Positions 35,568 through 48,553 of a DNA stretch of 64,000 bases are shown piece after piece; the stretch's first letter is position 1; the number at the start of each line of letters is the position of its first letter. This stretch comes from Arthrobacter sp. 9AX (GTDB lineage Bacteria; Actinomycetota; Actinomycetes; Actinomycetales; Micrococcaceae): contig NZ_LR733293.1 of assembly GCF_902506095.1 (NCBI RefSeq), positions 1,786,457 to 1,850,456 on the forward strand, written 5' to 3'. The notes under the pieces are model-generated. The model had not been told where the DNA came from and ran no database searches. It saw nothing but the letters and a program-made list of their open reading frames with translations. A program made the translations under genes and the position numbers.

Positions 35568-36533
35568 TTACGGGATCAGGACCACCTTGCCGGTGGTGCG
35601 CCGGCCCTCCAGGTCGCGGTGCGCCTGGGCTGCTTCCGCCAGGGGGTACTGGGCTCCGATCCGGACCTTGAGGCTGCCCTCCGCGGCTGCAGCGAAGATT
35701 TCGTCCGACCGCCAGCGCCGCTCGGCCGCGTCCTGCAGGTAGTGGCCCATGGTGGGCCTGGTCAGGAACAACGATCCGCCGGCGTTGAGCCGCTGCGGAT
35801 CCACCGGCGGGACGGGACCCGACGCAGCGCCGAACAGCGCCAGCGTGCCGCGCACCCGCAGGGCGCTGAGTGAGCCGTCGAAGGTGTCCTTGCCCACGCC
35901 GTCGTAAACAACGTCAACTCCGCGGCCGTGGGTGAGGTCGCGTACGTGCTGGGGAAAGCCCTCATAGCGCAGCACGTGGTCGGCCCCGGCGTCGACGGCG
36001 AGGGCTTCCTTCTCGTCGGTGGACACGGTGGTGATGACCCGGGCACCCTTTGCCTTCAGCAGCTGGATGAGCAGGAGGCCCACCCCGCCGGCGCCGGCGT
36101 GCAGCAGGACGTTGTGCCCGGCCTCAACCTTGAAGGTGGAGTTGATCAGGTAATGGGCCGTAAGGCCCTGCAGCGGGAGGGCCGCGGCCGTGAGGTCGTC
36201 GAGTCCGTCCGGGACCGGCAACGCTTTATCCGCGTCCACGAGGGCGTAACCGGCGTAGCATCCGGTGCCTTCCGCGGTGGCCACCCGGTCTCCCGGGGCA
36301 AATCCGCTGACGCCCTCGCCCAGGGCCGCCACCGTTCCGGCTGCCTCGGAGCCCGGGATGAAGGGATACTGCACCTTGTACACGCCGCTGCGCTTGTAGG
36401 TGTCAATAAAGTTCACTCCGGCGGCCGCAACTTCGATCAGCAGTTGCCCCGGACCGGGAACGGGGCGCTCAACCGGAACGTAGGAGAGGACTTCGGGACC
36501 ACCGGCTTGCCCGGCGACAATAGCGTGCGTCAT
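35568..36533 (-). CDS. Quinone oxidoreductase, zinc-free MDR family
   Basis: Protein of 321 aa. A GroES-like N-terminal domain (VLSYVPVERPVPGPGQLLIE, then AAGVNFIDTYKRSGVYK) is followed by a Rossmann fold with NADPH motif HAGAGGVGLLLIQLLKAKGA (about residues 145-165). Zinc-ligand cysteines of alcohol dehydrogenases are absent, which places it with QOR/zeta-crystallin enzymes reducing quinones or enones. ATG 36533 follows GGAAGGAAACCC. It is separated from pheT by a strong terminator. Confidence 0.93.
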   Translation of the reverse strand: MTHAIVAGQAGGPEVLSYVPVERPVPGPGQLLIEVAAAGVNFIDTYKRSGVYKVQYPFIPGSEAAGTVAALGEGVSGFAPGDRVATAEGTGCYAGYALVDADKALPVPDGLDDLTAAALPLQGLTAHYLINSTFKVEAGHNVLLHAGAGGVGLLLIQLLKAKGARVITTVSTDEKEALAVDAGADHVLRYEGFPQHVRDLTHGRGVDVVYDGVGKDTFDGSLSALRVRGTLALFGAASGPVPPVDPQRLNAGGSLFLTRPTMGHYLQDAAERRWRSDEIFAAAAEGSLKVRIGAQYPLAEAAQAHRDLEGRRTTGKVVLIP

Positions 36534-36610
36534 GGGTTTCCTTCCGCGGGCCGGAGTTTCCTGGCCCGGTCCCCCCATCCTAGGCGCCGCCCGCCGCCCG
36601 GCGGGGCCGC

Positions 36611-37704
36611 TCAGTAGCGGCGCGTAACCGTTGCCATGGGGCACTCGAAATGGCGTCCGGCGGCAAGCCCCACCTGGTTGAGGTAGTTCACGATGATGCC
36701 GTAGGACTGCAGCAATGTGGTTTCGGTATAGGGAACCTGGTGCTTGGCGCAGTACTCCCGGACTATCCTTGCGGCCTTGTCCAGCTGGGGCCGCGCCATG
36801 TCCGGGAAGAGGTGGTGTTCCGCCTGGCGGTTCAGCCCGCCCAGCAGGATGTCCATGAAGCGGCCGCCGGAGATATTCCGTGAAGTCAGGACCTGCCGGC
36901 TGAAGAAGTCCACCCTGCTGTCCGCCGGCAGGACGGGCATGCCCTTGTGGTTGGGCGCGAACGAGGCGCCCATGTAAAAACCGAAAACCGCCAGCTGGAC
37001 GCCGATGAAGGCGAAGGCCATACCCGTGGGCAGGAACGTGAAGGCCAGGACAGGAAGCGTGGCCAGGCGCACGGCGAGAATCGGAATCTCCACCCAGCGG
37101 TGCGTGACTTTTGCCCGGCGCACAATAAAACGGACCGAATCAATCTGGAGGCCCAGCCCCACCAGGAAGAGCAGCGGAAAGAAGAACCAGCCCTGTTTCC
37201 GGGTCAGGAAGGACAGCGGGCCCTGCCGGGTGGAGGCTCCTTCGACGTGGAAGGCGATCGCGCCGGTGGCAATGTCAGGGTCCTTGGAGATCACGTTCGG
37301 GTGGTTGTGGTGCGCGCCGTGCTTTTGCTCCCACCAGGAATAGCTGATGCCGGCAACAGACGTGGCGAGCAGCCGCGCCGACCAGTCGTTGGCGCGGCGT
37401 GAAGCGAAAATCTGGCGGTGGCCCGCCTCGTGGGCGAGGAAACTCAACTGCGTGCAGAGTACGCCGATGGCGGCCGCGCGATCAGGAGTTGGAACCAGCT
37501 GTCGCCGATCAGGGCAAAACCGAACCACGCCGCCGCCATGAGGAGGGCAAGGACAGTGAACAGCGTGGCGTAGAAACCAACCCGCCGTTCCAGCAAGCCT
37601 TCGGCCTTGACGGCCTTGAGGAGTTCGGAATAGCTCAGGACCACGGCGTTCGGCTGGCGGACACGCGGCGCACGGACGCCGGAAGTGGGTAGGGTTGTGG
37701 TCAA
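36611..37704 (-). pseudogene. Fatty acid desaturase (acyl-CoA/lipid), frameshifted near 37478
   Basis: The N-terminal ~75 residues (SGVRAPRVRQPNAVVLSYSE ... ALIGDSWFQLLIA) are in one frame. The rest (AAIGVLCTQLSFLAHEAGHR to the stop at 36611) is in another. Adding one base in the GCGCGGCCGCC run restores a ~365-aa membrane desaturase. All three His boxes are intact: HEAGH, HGAHHNH and QAEHH. TTG 37704 is taken as start because CGAGG lies 8 nt upstream; an in-frame ATG at 37734 is an alternative. As with the MFS lesion at 28297, a sequencing error is a serious alternative to true inactivation. Confidence 0.85.
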
Positions 37705-37824
37705 AAGATGCCTCGTGACTGTTACGGGCAACATTGCAGCCGACATTCGGCCTGCACGGTCAGGATCACCCTCTCCACTCAGGATACGGCAGGGCCTCCG
37801 GCGCATCGGCCGGCGGCAGCATCC

Positions 37825-40072
<2,248 letters not shown>

Positions 40073-40108
40073 GAACGCCCCGGCAGCAACCGTTGCGGAA
40101 AGTGAAGC

Positions 40109-41068
40109 ATGAACACCCAGACGCGTGAAACCACCAGCATGTCCGACGCCCAGGACAAGGCAGCAACCCTGATTGAGGCGCTGCCCTGGATCCAGCGGTT
40201 CGCCGGCAGCATCATGGTGATCAAGTACGGCGGAAACGCCATGGTCAATGACGAACTTCGCCGCGCCTTTGCCGAGGACATCGTGTTCCTCCACCACGTA
40301 GGCATCCACCCGGTGGTGGTCCACGGCGGCGGCCCGCAGATCAACTCGATGCTGAGCCGGCTCGGCATCGAGTCCGAGTTCAAGGGCGGCCTCCGCGTCA
40401 CCACTCCTGATGCCATGGACGTGGTCCGGATGGTCCTCACCGGGCAGGTGGGCCGCGAACTGGTGGGCCTGATCAACTCCCACGGGCCCTACGCGGTGGG
40501 CATGTCCGGGGAAGACGGCGGCCTGCTGCGCGCAGTCCGGACGGGGACTGTGGTGGACGGCGAAGAAGTGGACCTGGGGCTGGTCGGTGAGGTGGTCGGC
40601 GTCGACCCCACCGGCATCATGGACATCCTCGAAGCCGGCAGGATCCCCGTGATTTCCACTGTTGCCCCGGAGATCGTGGATGGTGGGGAAAGCGTTGCCG
40701 GCACGGCGCGCTTCCAGCCCACAGGCCAGGTCCTGAACGTCAACGCCGATACCGCGGCGGCGGCCGTGGCTTCGGCACTGGGCGCCTCCAAGCTGGTGAT
40801 CCTCACCGACGTCGAAGGCCTGTACGCCAACTGGCCTGACAAGTCCTCGCTGATCTCCTCCCTGACGGCCTCCGAGCTGCAGGATATGCTGCCCAGGCTC
40901 GAATCGGGCATGATCCCCAAAATGGCCGCGTGCCTCAAGGCCATTGATGAGGGAGTGGAGCGGGCCCACATCGTGGACGGGCGCCTGCCCCACTCCATGC
41001 TTCTTGAAACATTTACGACGGCGGGCATCGGTACCCAGGTAGTCCCGGACGAGGAGATCAACGGATGA
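40109..41068 (+). CDS. argB: Acetylglutamate kinase
   Basis: Amino-acid kinase of 319 aa phosphorylating N-acetylglutamate, usually the arginine-inhibited step. Motifs: IKYGGNAM (K near residue 37), [33 protein letters not shown] and [16 protein letters not shown]. The N-terminal helix [13 protein letters not shown] is characteristic of hexameric, feedback-inhibited enzymes. ATG 40109 is preceded by GGAAAGTGAAGC; an in-frame ATG at 40139 lacks a ribosome site. It overlaps argD by ATGA. Confidence 0.97.
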   Translation: MNTQTRETTSMSDAQDKAATLIEALPWIQRFAGSIMVIKYGGNAMVNDELRRAFAEDIVFLHHVGIHPVVVHGGGPQINSMLSRLGIESEFKGGLRVTTPDAMDVVRMVLTGQVGRELVGLINSHGPYAVGMSGEDGGLLRAVRTGTVVDGEEVDLGLVGEVVGVDPTGIMDILEAGRIPVISTVAPEIVDGGESVAGTARFQPTGQVLNVNADTAAAAVASALGASKLVILTDVEGLYANWPDKSSLISSLTASELQDMLPRLESGMIPKMAACLKAIDEGVERAHIVDGRLPHSMLLETFTTAGIGTQVVPDEEING

Positions 41069-42342
41069 ACAAGATCCAGCAAACCCCGGTGGTTGAACCT
41101 GTCGAAAGCCCGGTGGTTGAGCTTGTCGAAACCAAAGGCCACGCCGGATCAGAGTGGCTGGCACGCTACTCAACCTCGCTGATGGGCGTGTTTGGCACGC
41201 CGCAGCGCGTCCTGGTCCGCGGGGCGGGCTGCCTGGTCTGGGACGCGGATGGCAAGGAATACCTGGACCTGCTCGGCGGCATCGCGGTCAACGCGCTGGG
41301 CCACGCCAACCCGTTCGTCACGTCGGTGATTTCCAGCCAGCTCGCCACCCTGGGGCACGTGTCCAACTTTTTCACCAGCCCCACCCAGATCGCGCTGGCC
41401 GAAAAGCTCCTGGCCCTCGGCAACGCTCCGGCCGGATCCAAGGTGTTCTTCACCAACTCCGGAACCGAGGCCAATGAGGCCGCGTTCAAGCTGGCCCGCC
41501 GCAACACCGGCGGCGGGGACACCAAGCGGACCAAAATCATCGCCCTCGAAGGTGCCTTCCACGGCCGGACCATGGGTGCCTTGGCGCTGACCGCCAAGGA
41601 GGCCTACCGCGCACCGTTCGAGCCGTTGCCCGGGGGTGTAGTGCATATCCCGTTCGGGGACGTCGAGGCGCTCAAGGCGGCCGTTGACGAAACCGTGGCC
41701 GCAGTGTTTCTGGAACCCATCCAGGGCGAGGCGGGCGTGCGTCCCCTGCCGCCCGGATATCTCAAAGCTGCCCGCGAGCTGACTGCCCGTGCAGGGGCGC
41801 TGCTGATCCTGGACGAGGTCCAGACCGGCATCGGCCGGACCGGCAAATGGCTTGCCAGCGAGGACGCCGGGATCATGCCGGACGCGGTCACCCTGGCAAA
41901 GGGCCTGGGCGGTGGCTTCCCGATCGGTGCGCTGGTCACGTTCGGCGTCGAAACGTCGTCGTTGTTGAGCGCCGGCCAGCACGGCACCACCTTTGGCGGC
42001 AACCCCGTGGCGACGGCGGCCGCCCTGGCCACCCTCCACGCCATCGAAAGCCAGGATGTCCTGGCCAACGTGGCGGCCGTGGGGGAGCACCTGCGCTCCG
42101 CGCTGGCAGCCGTCCCGGGCGTCACCGAAGTCCGCGGCGAGGGCCTGCTCATCGGCTTCGACCTGGACGCGGATGTGGCACCCGCGGTGGTGCAGGCGGG
42201 CCTCGATGCCGGCTTCATCGTCAACAGCCCTGGTCCCCGCACCATCCGCCTGGCACCGCCGCTGGTCCTCACTACGGCCCAGGCCGATACCTTCCTCGCC
42301 GCCTTCCCGGCCATCCTCCAAGCAGCTAAGGACGCCCAGTGA
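41065..42342 (+). CDS. argD: Acetylornithine transaminase
   Basis: PLP enzyme of 425 aa. PLP lysine is in [17 protein letters not shown] (about residue 280), and [16 protein letters not shown] supplies the cofactor aspartate. The conserved fold starts near residue 29 ([16 protein letters not shown]). Residues ~8-23 ([16 protein letters not shown]) are encoded by two tandem 24-bp copies of a sequence that looks like a dispersed actinobacterial palindromic repeat, inserted in frame. ATG overlaps the argB stop. Catalysis should be unaffected, as the insert precedes the fold. Confidence 0.97.
   Translation: MNKIQQTPVVEPVESPVVELVETKGHAGSEWLARYSTSLMGVFGTPQRVLVRGAGCLVWDADGKEYLDLLGGIAVNALGHANPFVTSVISSQLATLGHVSNFFTSPTQIALAEKLLALGNAPAGSKVFFTNSGTEANEAAFKLARRNTGGGDTKRTKIIALEGAFHGRTMGALALTAKEAYRAPFEPLPGGVVHIPFGDVEALKAAVDETVAAVFLEPIQGEAGVRPLPPGYLKAARELTARAGALLILDEVQTGIGRTGKWLASEDAGIMPDAVTLAKGLGGGFPIGALVTFGVETSSLLSAGQHGTTFGGNPVATAAALATLHAIESQDVLANVAAVGEHLRSALAAVPGVTEVRGEGLLIGFDLDADVAPAVVQAGLDAGFIVNSPGPRTIRLAPPLVLTTAQADTFLAAFPAILQAAKDAQ
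41085..41132 (+). repeat. Two tandem 24-bp repeats within the argD N-terminus
   Basis: Copies at 41085-41108 and 41109-41132 share CCCGGTGGTTGA(A/G)C(C/T)TGTCGAAA. They encode 8-residue units PVVE(P/L)VE(S/T). The sequence resembles the GGTGGTTGAGCCTGTCGAAA element I recall as scattered through intergenic regions of many actinobacterial genomes. Confidence 0.7.
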
Positions 42343-43349
42343 CAACAGCCACCGGCACCACCCGGCACTTCCTCAAAGACACGGACCTCAGCCCCGCCGA
42401 GCAGGCCGAGGTACTGGACCTCGCCGTTCGCATGAAGGCGGACCCGTACAGCGTCCAGCCCTTCGCCGCTGCGGGCAGCGGCCGCAAGACCGTGGCCGTG
42501 ATCTTCGACAAGACCTCCACCCGGACCCGGGTTTCGTTCGCCACGGGCATCGCGGACATGGGCGGCAACGCCCTCATCATCAACCCGGGCGAAGCCCAGA
42601 TCGGCCACAAGGAATCCGTGGAGGACACCGCCAAGGTCCTGGAGCGGATGGTGTCCACCATCGTCTGGCGGACGGGTGCGCACGCCGGGCTGGTGGCCAT
42701 GGCGGAAAACTCCAGGGTGCCGGTCATCAATGCCCTGTGCGATGACTACCACCCGTGCCAGCTCCTCGCGGACCTGCTGGCCGTCAAGGAGCACAAGGGT
42801 GAACTCAAGGGCCTTACCATGAGCTACCTCGGCGACGCCGCCAACAACATGGCCAACTCCTACCTGCTGGCCGGTGTCACCGCGGGGATGCACGTCCGCA
42901 TCGCCGGGCCCGAAGGCTACCTGCCGGCCGCGGACATCGTCGCTGCCGCAGAGGAACGCGCGGCACAGACCGGCGGTTCGGTACTGGTCACCACCGATGC
43001 GGTGGAAGCCCTGAAGGGTGCCGACGTGGTCGCCACCGATACCTGGGTGTCCATGGGCCAGGAAGCCGAGAAGGTAGCGCGGCTGCAGCTCTTCCGCGAG
43101 TACACCGTGGACGAGGCGGCCATGGCACACGCTGCGGAAGACGCCGTCGTACTTCACTGCCTCCCCGCCTACCGCGGCTACGAAATCTCGGCCGGCGTGA
43201 TCGACGGGCCGCAGTCCATCGTCTGGGACGAGGCCGAAAACCGGCTGCACGCGCAGAAAGCCCTGATGGCATGGCTGATGCACCGGTCCGGCCTGGCCTT
43301 CGTGGACGGCCTTTCCCCGGTCGAAGGTACCGGAGAGAGCACGTTCTAG
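42339..43349 (+). CDS. argF: Ornithine carbamoyltransferase
   Basis: Protein of 336 aa forming citrulline. Carbamoyl-phosphate loop FDKTSTRTRVSFATG is at about residues 50-64. Ornithine motif is DTWVSMGQEAEK, and HCLPAYRGYEISAGVI carries the catalytic Cys. HPCQLLADL is also present. GTG start overlaps argD by 4 nt; the stop TAG shares its G with the argR start. Confidence 0.97.
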   Translation: MTTATGTTRHFLKDTDLSPAEQAEVLDLAVRMKADPYSVQPFAAAGSGRKTVAVIFDKTSTRTRVSFATGIADMGGNALIINPGEAQIGHKESVEDTAKVLERMVSTIVWRTGAHAGLVAMAENSRVPVINALCDDYHPCQLLADLLAVKEHKGELKGLTMSYLGDAANNMANSYLLAGVTAGMHVRIAGPEGYLPAADIVAAAEERAAQTGGSVLVTTDAVEALKGADVVATDTWVSMGQEAEKVARLQLFREYTVDEAAMAHAAEDAVVLHCLPAYRGYEISAGVIDGPQSIVWDEAENRLHAQKALMAWLMHRSGLAFVDGLSPVEGTGESTF

Positions 43350-43879
43350 TGTCGGCCCAACCGGCGACGCCGGGCTCCAGCCCGGCCACCAAAACGGCCC
43401 GCCAGGCACGCATCACGGCCATCCTCACGGGTGAATCGGTGCGGTCCCAGGCGGAGCTGGCCGCGCTGTTGGCGGACGATGGCGTGCAGGTCACCCAGGC
43501 CACGCTGTCGCGCGACCTGGTGGAACTCGGCGCTGTGCGGGTCCGCGGGAAAGAAGGCGTGCTGGTGTATGCCGTGCCCGGCGAGGGCGGCGAGCGGGCC
43601 GCCAAGAGCGGGGTGAGCCAGGAAATCCTGGACGCCCGACTGGCCAGGCTCTGCAGTGAACTCCTGGTCACCGCTGAAGCCTCGGCCAACATCGCCGTGC
43701 TCCGCACCCCGCCCGGCGCCGCCAACTTCCTGGCGCTGGCCATCGACCACTCGGTGATGCCGTCCATCCTGGGAACCATCGCCGGTGACGACACCGTGCT
43801 GCTGGTGTCCCGGGACCCGAACGGCGGCCAGGACCTTGCCGCCAGGTTCCTGCAACTGGCCGAAGAGGCCGGGCAATAA
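43349..43879 (+). CDS. argR: Arginine repressor
   Basis: Protein of 176 aa. N-terminal winged helix ([20 protein letters not shown], with recognition helix [15 protein letters not shown]) binds ARG boxes. The C-terminal hexamerisation/arginine-binding domain contains [20 protein letters not shown] and DDTVLLV. It represses the arg operon when arginine is plentiful, and its location inside the operon gives feedback. The GTG start overlaps the argF stop by one base (TAGTG). Confidence 0.96.
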   Translation: MSAQPATPGSSPATKTARQARITAILTGESVRSQAELAALLADDGVQVTQATLSRDLVELGAVRVRGKEGVLVYAVPGEGGERAAKSGVSQEILDARLARLCSELLVTAEASANIAVLRTPPGAANFLALAIDHSVMPSILGTIAGDDTVLLVSRDPNGGQDLAARFLQLAEEAGQ

Positions 43880-43925
43880 GCTTGAAGACAACATCTACGA
43901 ACCCCAATCACAAGGAGCATTTGAA

Positions 43926-46564
<2,639 letters not shown>

Positions 46565-46565
46565 G

Positions 46566-46672
46566 CACGCTCTCCCGTTTAACGTCCCTTTTGGGCCGAC
46601 GCTCTCTCACTTTCCCCAAGAAAGTGAGAGAGCGTTGGTGTTTTCGGTGCATTAAGTGCGAGAGCGTCGGGG
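46566..46672. repeat. Cluster of four related inverted repeats / terminator after argH
   Basis: Central hairpin ACGCTCTCTCACTTT (46599-46613), 7-nt loop, AAAGTGAGAGAGCGT (46621-46635), followed by GGTGTTTTCGG, so it can act as the arg operon terminator. Degenerate copies flank it: CACGCTCTCCCGTTTAACGT on the left and TAAGTGCGAGAGCGTCGG on the right. The set resembles a REP/BIME-like repeat. Confidence 0.7.
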
Positions 46673-46692
46673 AGGTGCGGAGGGCATCGGGC

Positions 46693-46698
46693 TACCAT
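46693..46698 (+). promoter_or_regulatory. -10 hexamer of a predicted leaderless PNPOx-family transcript
   Basis: TACCAT ends 6 nt before the ATG at 46705. Confidence 0.45.
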
Positions 46699-46704
46699 GG
46701 CCCC

Positions 46705-47253
46705 ATGGGCGAAACCTTCCGCAAGTTCCTTCGCACCCTTCCCGACTTCCCGCCTGACCTGCCGGATTTCGATCCGGACAATGCGCCAGGGGACCCGGCC
46801 CTGCTCTTCAAGCAATGGCTGGACGAGGCGCTGGATAAGGGGGAGCAGCAGCCGCACGCCTTCAGCCTCGCCACCGTAGGCACCGGGGCCGGCAGCGGGC
46901 GGCAGCCGTCGTCGAGGATGCTGATCCTGAAGGACATTGACCACGAGGGCTGGCACTTCGCCACGTCCCGCACATCGCGGAAAGGCAAGGAACTTGCCGC
47001 CGAACCCAGCGCGGCCATGAACTTCTACTGGCCATCGCTGGGCCGGCAGGTCCGGGTGGCAGGACCCGTGGTGGAACTGTCCGCCGAGGCCTCGGCCCGG
47101 GACTGGGCTGAACGGCCCCGCGCGGACGGCAGCGGGAACCCCGACTGGCAGCTTTACGCCATCAGGCCCGCCGAAATCGAGTTCTGGCAGGGGAGCAACG
47201 ACGGCAACCATATCCGGCACCGCTTCGGCCCCGACGGCGTTCTGCCGGGCTAG
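46705..47253 (+). CDS. Pyridoxamine 5'-phosphate oxidase family protein (compact PdxH-like)
   Basis: FMN-binding split-barrel protein of 182 aa. PdxH-like motifs: PSSRMLILKDIDHEGWHFAT, SRKGKELAAEPSAAMNFYWP, and RQVRVAGPVVELSAEASARD. The C-terminus is PAEIEFWQGSNDGNHIRHRF. Compared with typical ~215-residue PdxH, it lacks ~35 residues between AERPR and the PAEIEFWQ strand (the GSQIGAWASxQS region) and the final R-L-x-P tail. It may be a divergent PNP/PMP oxidase or another flavin enzyme. The ATG at 46705 fits the leaderless -10. Confidence 0.82.
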   Translation: MGETFRKFLRTLPDFPPDLPDFDPDNAPGDPALLFKQWLDEALDKGEQQPHAFSLATVGTGAGSGRQPSSRMLILKDIDHEGWHFATSRTSRKGKELAAEPSAAMNFYWPSLGRQVRVAGPVVELSAEASARDWAERPRADGSGNPDWQLYAIRPAEIEFWQGSNDGNHIRHRFGPDGVLPG

Positions 47254-47256
47254 GAT
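47251..47256 (+). promoter_or_regulatory. -10 hexamer of a predicted leaderless transcript at 47264
   Basis: TAGGAT overlaps the preceding stop codon and ends 7 nt before the ATG. Confidence 0.5.
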
Positions 47257-47263
47257 GGGCGCC

Positions 47264-48049
47264 ATGACAGCTCCCCAACCGGACCTCCTGCTCGCCGGCA
47301 TCCACCAGGCCGCCGGCAACGTCACCACCGATGTTGCCAAGCTCAGCGATGCGGACGTCAAGGCTTCCTCGGCCCTGCCCGGCTGGACCCGGGGACACGT
47401 CCTGGCCCACTTGGCCGGGATCTCCAACGCCATGGCCCGCCAGCTTGAGTACGCGGCCCGCGGCGAAACTGTCGAGCTTTACGACGGCGGCATGGACGGC
47501 CGGAACAAGGCCATCGACATGGCTGCCGGCCACGATGCCGCCACCCACCAGGCGGATGTGGCAGCAGCGCTGGACAGGGTGCTGCGGGCGTTCGATGTGC
47601 TGCCCGGCGTCAAGGACTCGTCCGCCAACCAGACCGGCTGGTGGGCCCCCATCTCCTACCGAGGGGGAGTGGTCCTGGATGGCGGCCTCGCGCTCTGGCG
47701 GGAGTTGGTCATTCACAACGCCGACCTCCTGACGGGCAGGGGACCGGAAACCTGGAGCCGGCCGTTCTGCGCGCACCTGTTCGACTTCCTCGCCGCCCGC
47801 GTGCCGCCGGAGGAGAAGCTGGTGCTCCAGCCCCTCGGCCTGGCACCGGTGAGTATCGGCACCGGGAACCGGTCCACCGTGGTCAGCGGAATGGTCACGG
47901 ACATTGCAGCATGGCTGGCCGGGCGCGAACCCACCCTGGGCAGCCTGCGCGCCTCCGCGGCCGCCGACGGCGTTGACCTGCCCGAACTCCTGCCGTGGCC
48001 TTCGGGAACTCCAACGCCCAAGCAGGGAGTACCTCCCGCGGGGTTATGA
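47264..48049 (+). CDS. Maleylpyruvate isomerase family mycothiol-dependent enzyme
   Basis: Protein of 261 aa. N-terminal DinB-like four-helix domain: LPGWTRGHVLAHLAGISNAM (metal-site His), then MDGRNKAIDMAAGHDAATHQ, and a third ligand region in ALWRELVIHNADLL. A C-terminal SCP2-like region follows. Such enzymes use mycothiol, the actinobacterial thiol, for isomerisation or conjugation/detoxification. The substrate here is unknown. An in-frame start 9 nt upstream was rejected in favour of the -10-spaced ATG. Confidence 0.85.
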   Translation: MTAPQPDLLLAGIHQAAGNVTTDVAKLSDADVKASSALPGWTRGHVLAHLAGISNAMARQLEYAARGETVELYDGGMDGRNKAIDMAAGHDAATHQADVAAALDRVLRAFDVLPGVKDSSANQTGWWAPISYRGGVVLDGGLALWRELVIHNADLLTGRGPETWSRPFCAHLFDFLAARVPPEEKLVLQPLGLAPVSIGTGNRSTVVSGMVTDIAAWLAGREPTLGSLRASAAADGVDLPELLPWPSGTPTPKQGVPPAGL

Positions 48050-48058
48050 CAGGCGCGG

Positions 48059-48553
48059 TCAGGCTGCTTCGCGTTTCAGCAGGCTCTCCTTGACGGGCAG
48101 TCCCCACCGGAAGCCGCCCAGCGAACCGTCTGTCCGGATGACCCGGTGGCACGGCACAAACAGGGCCGCCGCATTGAACGCGCAGGCGCTGGCCGCCGCC
48201 CGGACGGCCTTGGGATTGCCCGCAAGCTCCGCGTACTCGGTGTACGTCACGGGTGATCCCGGCCGGACCAGGCGCAGCACATCCCAGGCGTGGGCGCGGA
48301 ACGGCCCCGACATCTGCCGCACCGAAACCTGCATCGCCGGCGCGGGGTCGCCGGCATAGAACGCCTCCACGGCCGCGGAGATATCGCCAAGGTCGGTGAC
48401 CAGCTCAATCGTGGCCGGCCGCAAGGCGGGGTGGATCTGCCCGGTGAGGTCGCCGGGATTGTCGGTCCACCCGCTCGACAGGACCTCCCCTTCCCGGGCA
48501 AGGATGGTGAATGGGCCGTCCGGAGTGGACATGGTGAGCAACTGGGCCTTCAT
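48059..48553 (-). CDS. ogt: Methylated-DNA--protein-cysteine methyltransferase
   Basis: Protein of 164 aa repairing O6-methylguanine by suicide transfer to its active-site Cys in NAAALFVPCHRVIRTDGSLG (P-C-H-R-V). The helix-turn-helix (VTYTEYAELAGNPKAVRAAA) holds the Arg finger. ATG 48553 overlaps the stop of the upstream ada-alkA gene by 4 nt, so the two are translated together. Single-domain Ogt complements the Ada-N/AlkA fusion next door. Confidence 0.95.
   Translation of the reverse strand: MKAQLLTMSTPDGPFTILAREGEVLSSGWTDNPGDLTGQIHPALRPATIELVTDLGDISAAVEAFYAGDPAPAMQVSVRQMSGPFRAHAWDVLRLVRPGSPVTYTEYAELAGNPKAVRAAASACAFNAAALFVPCHRVIRTDGSLGGFRWGLPVKESLLKREAA

Noticed and set aside
46566..46672. 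Inverted repeats considered as CRISPR or an insertion-sequence end
   Set aside because: Only degenerate copies in mixed orientation, no spacers of constant length and no transposase ORF.
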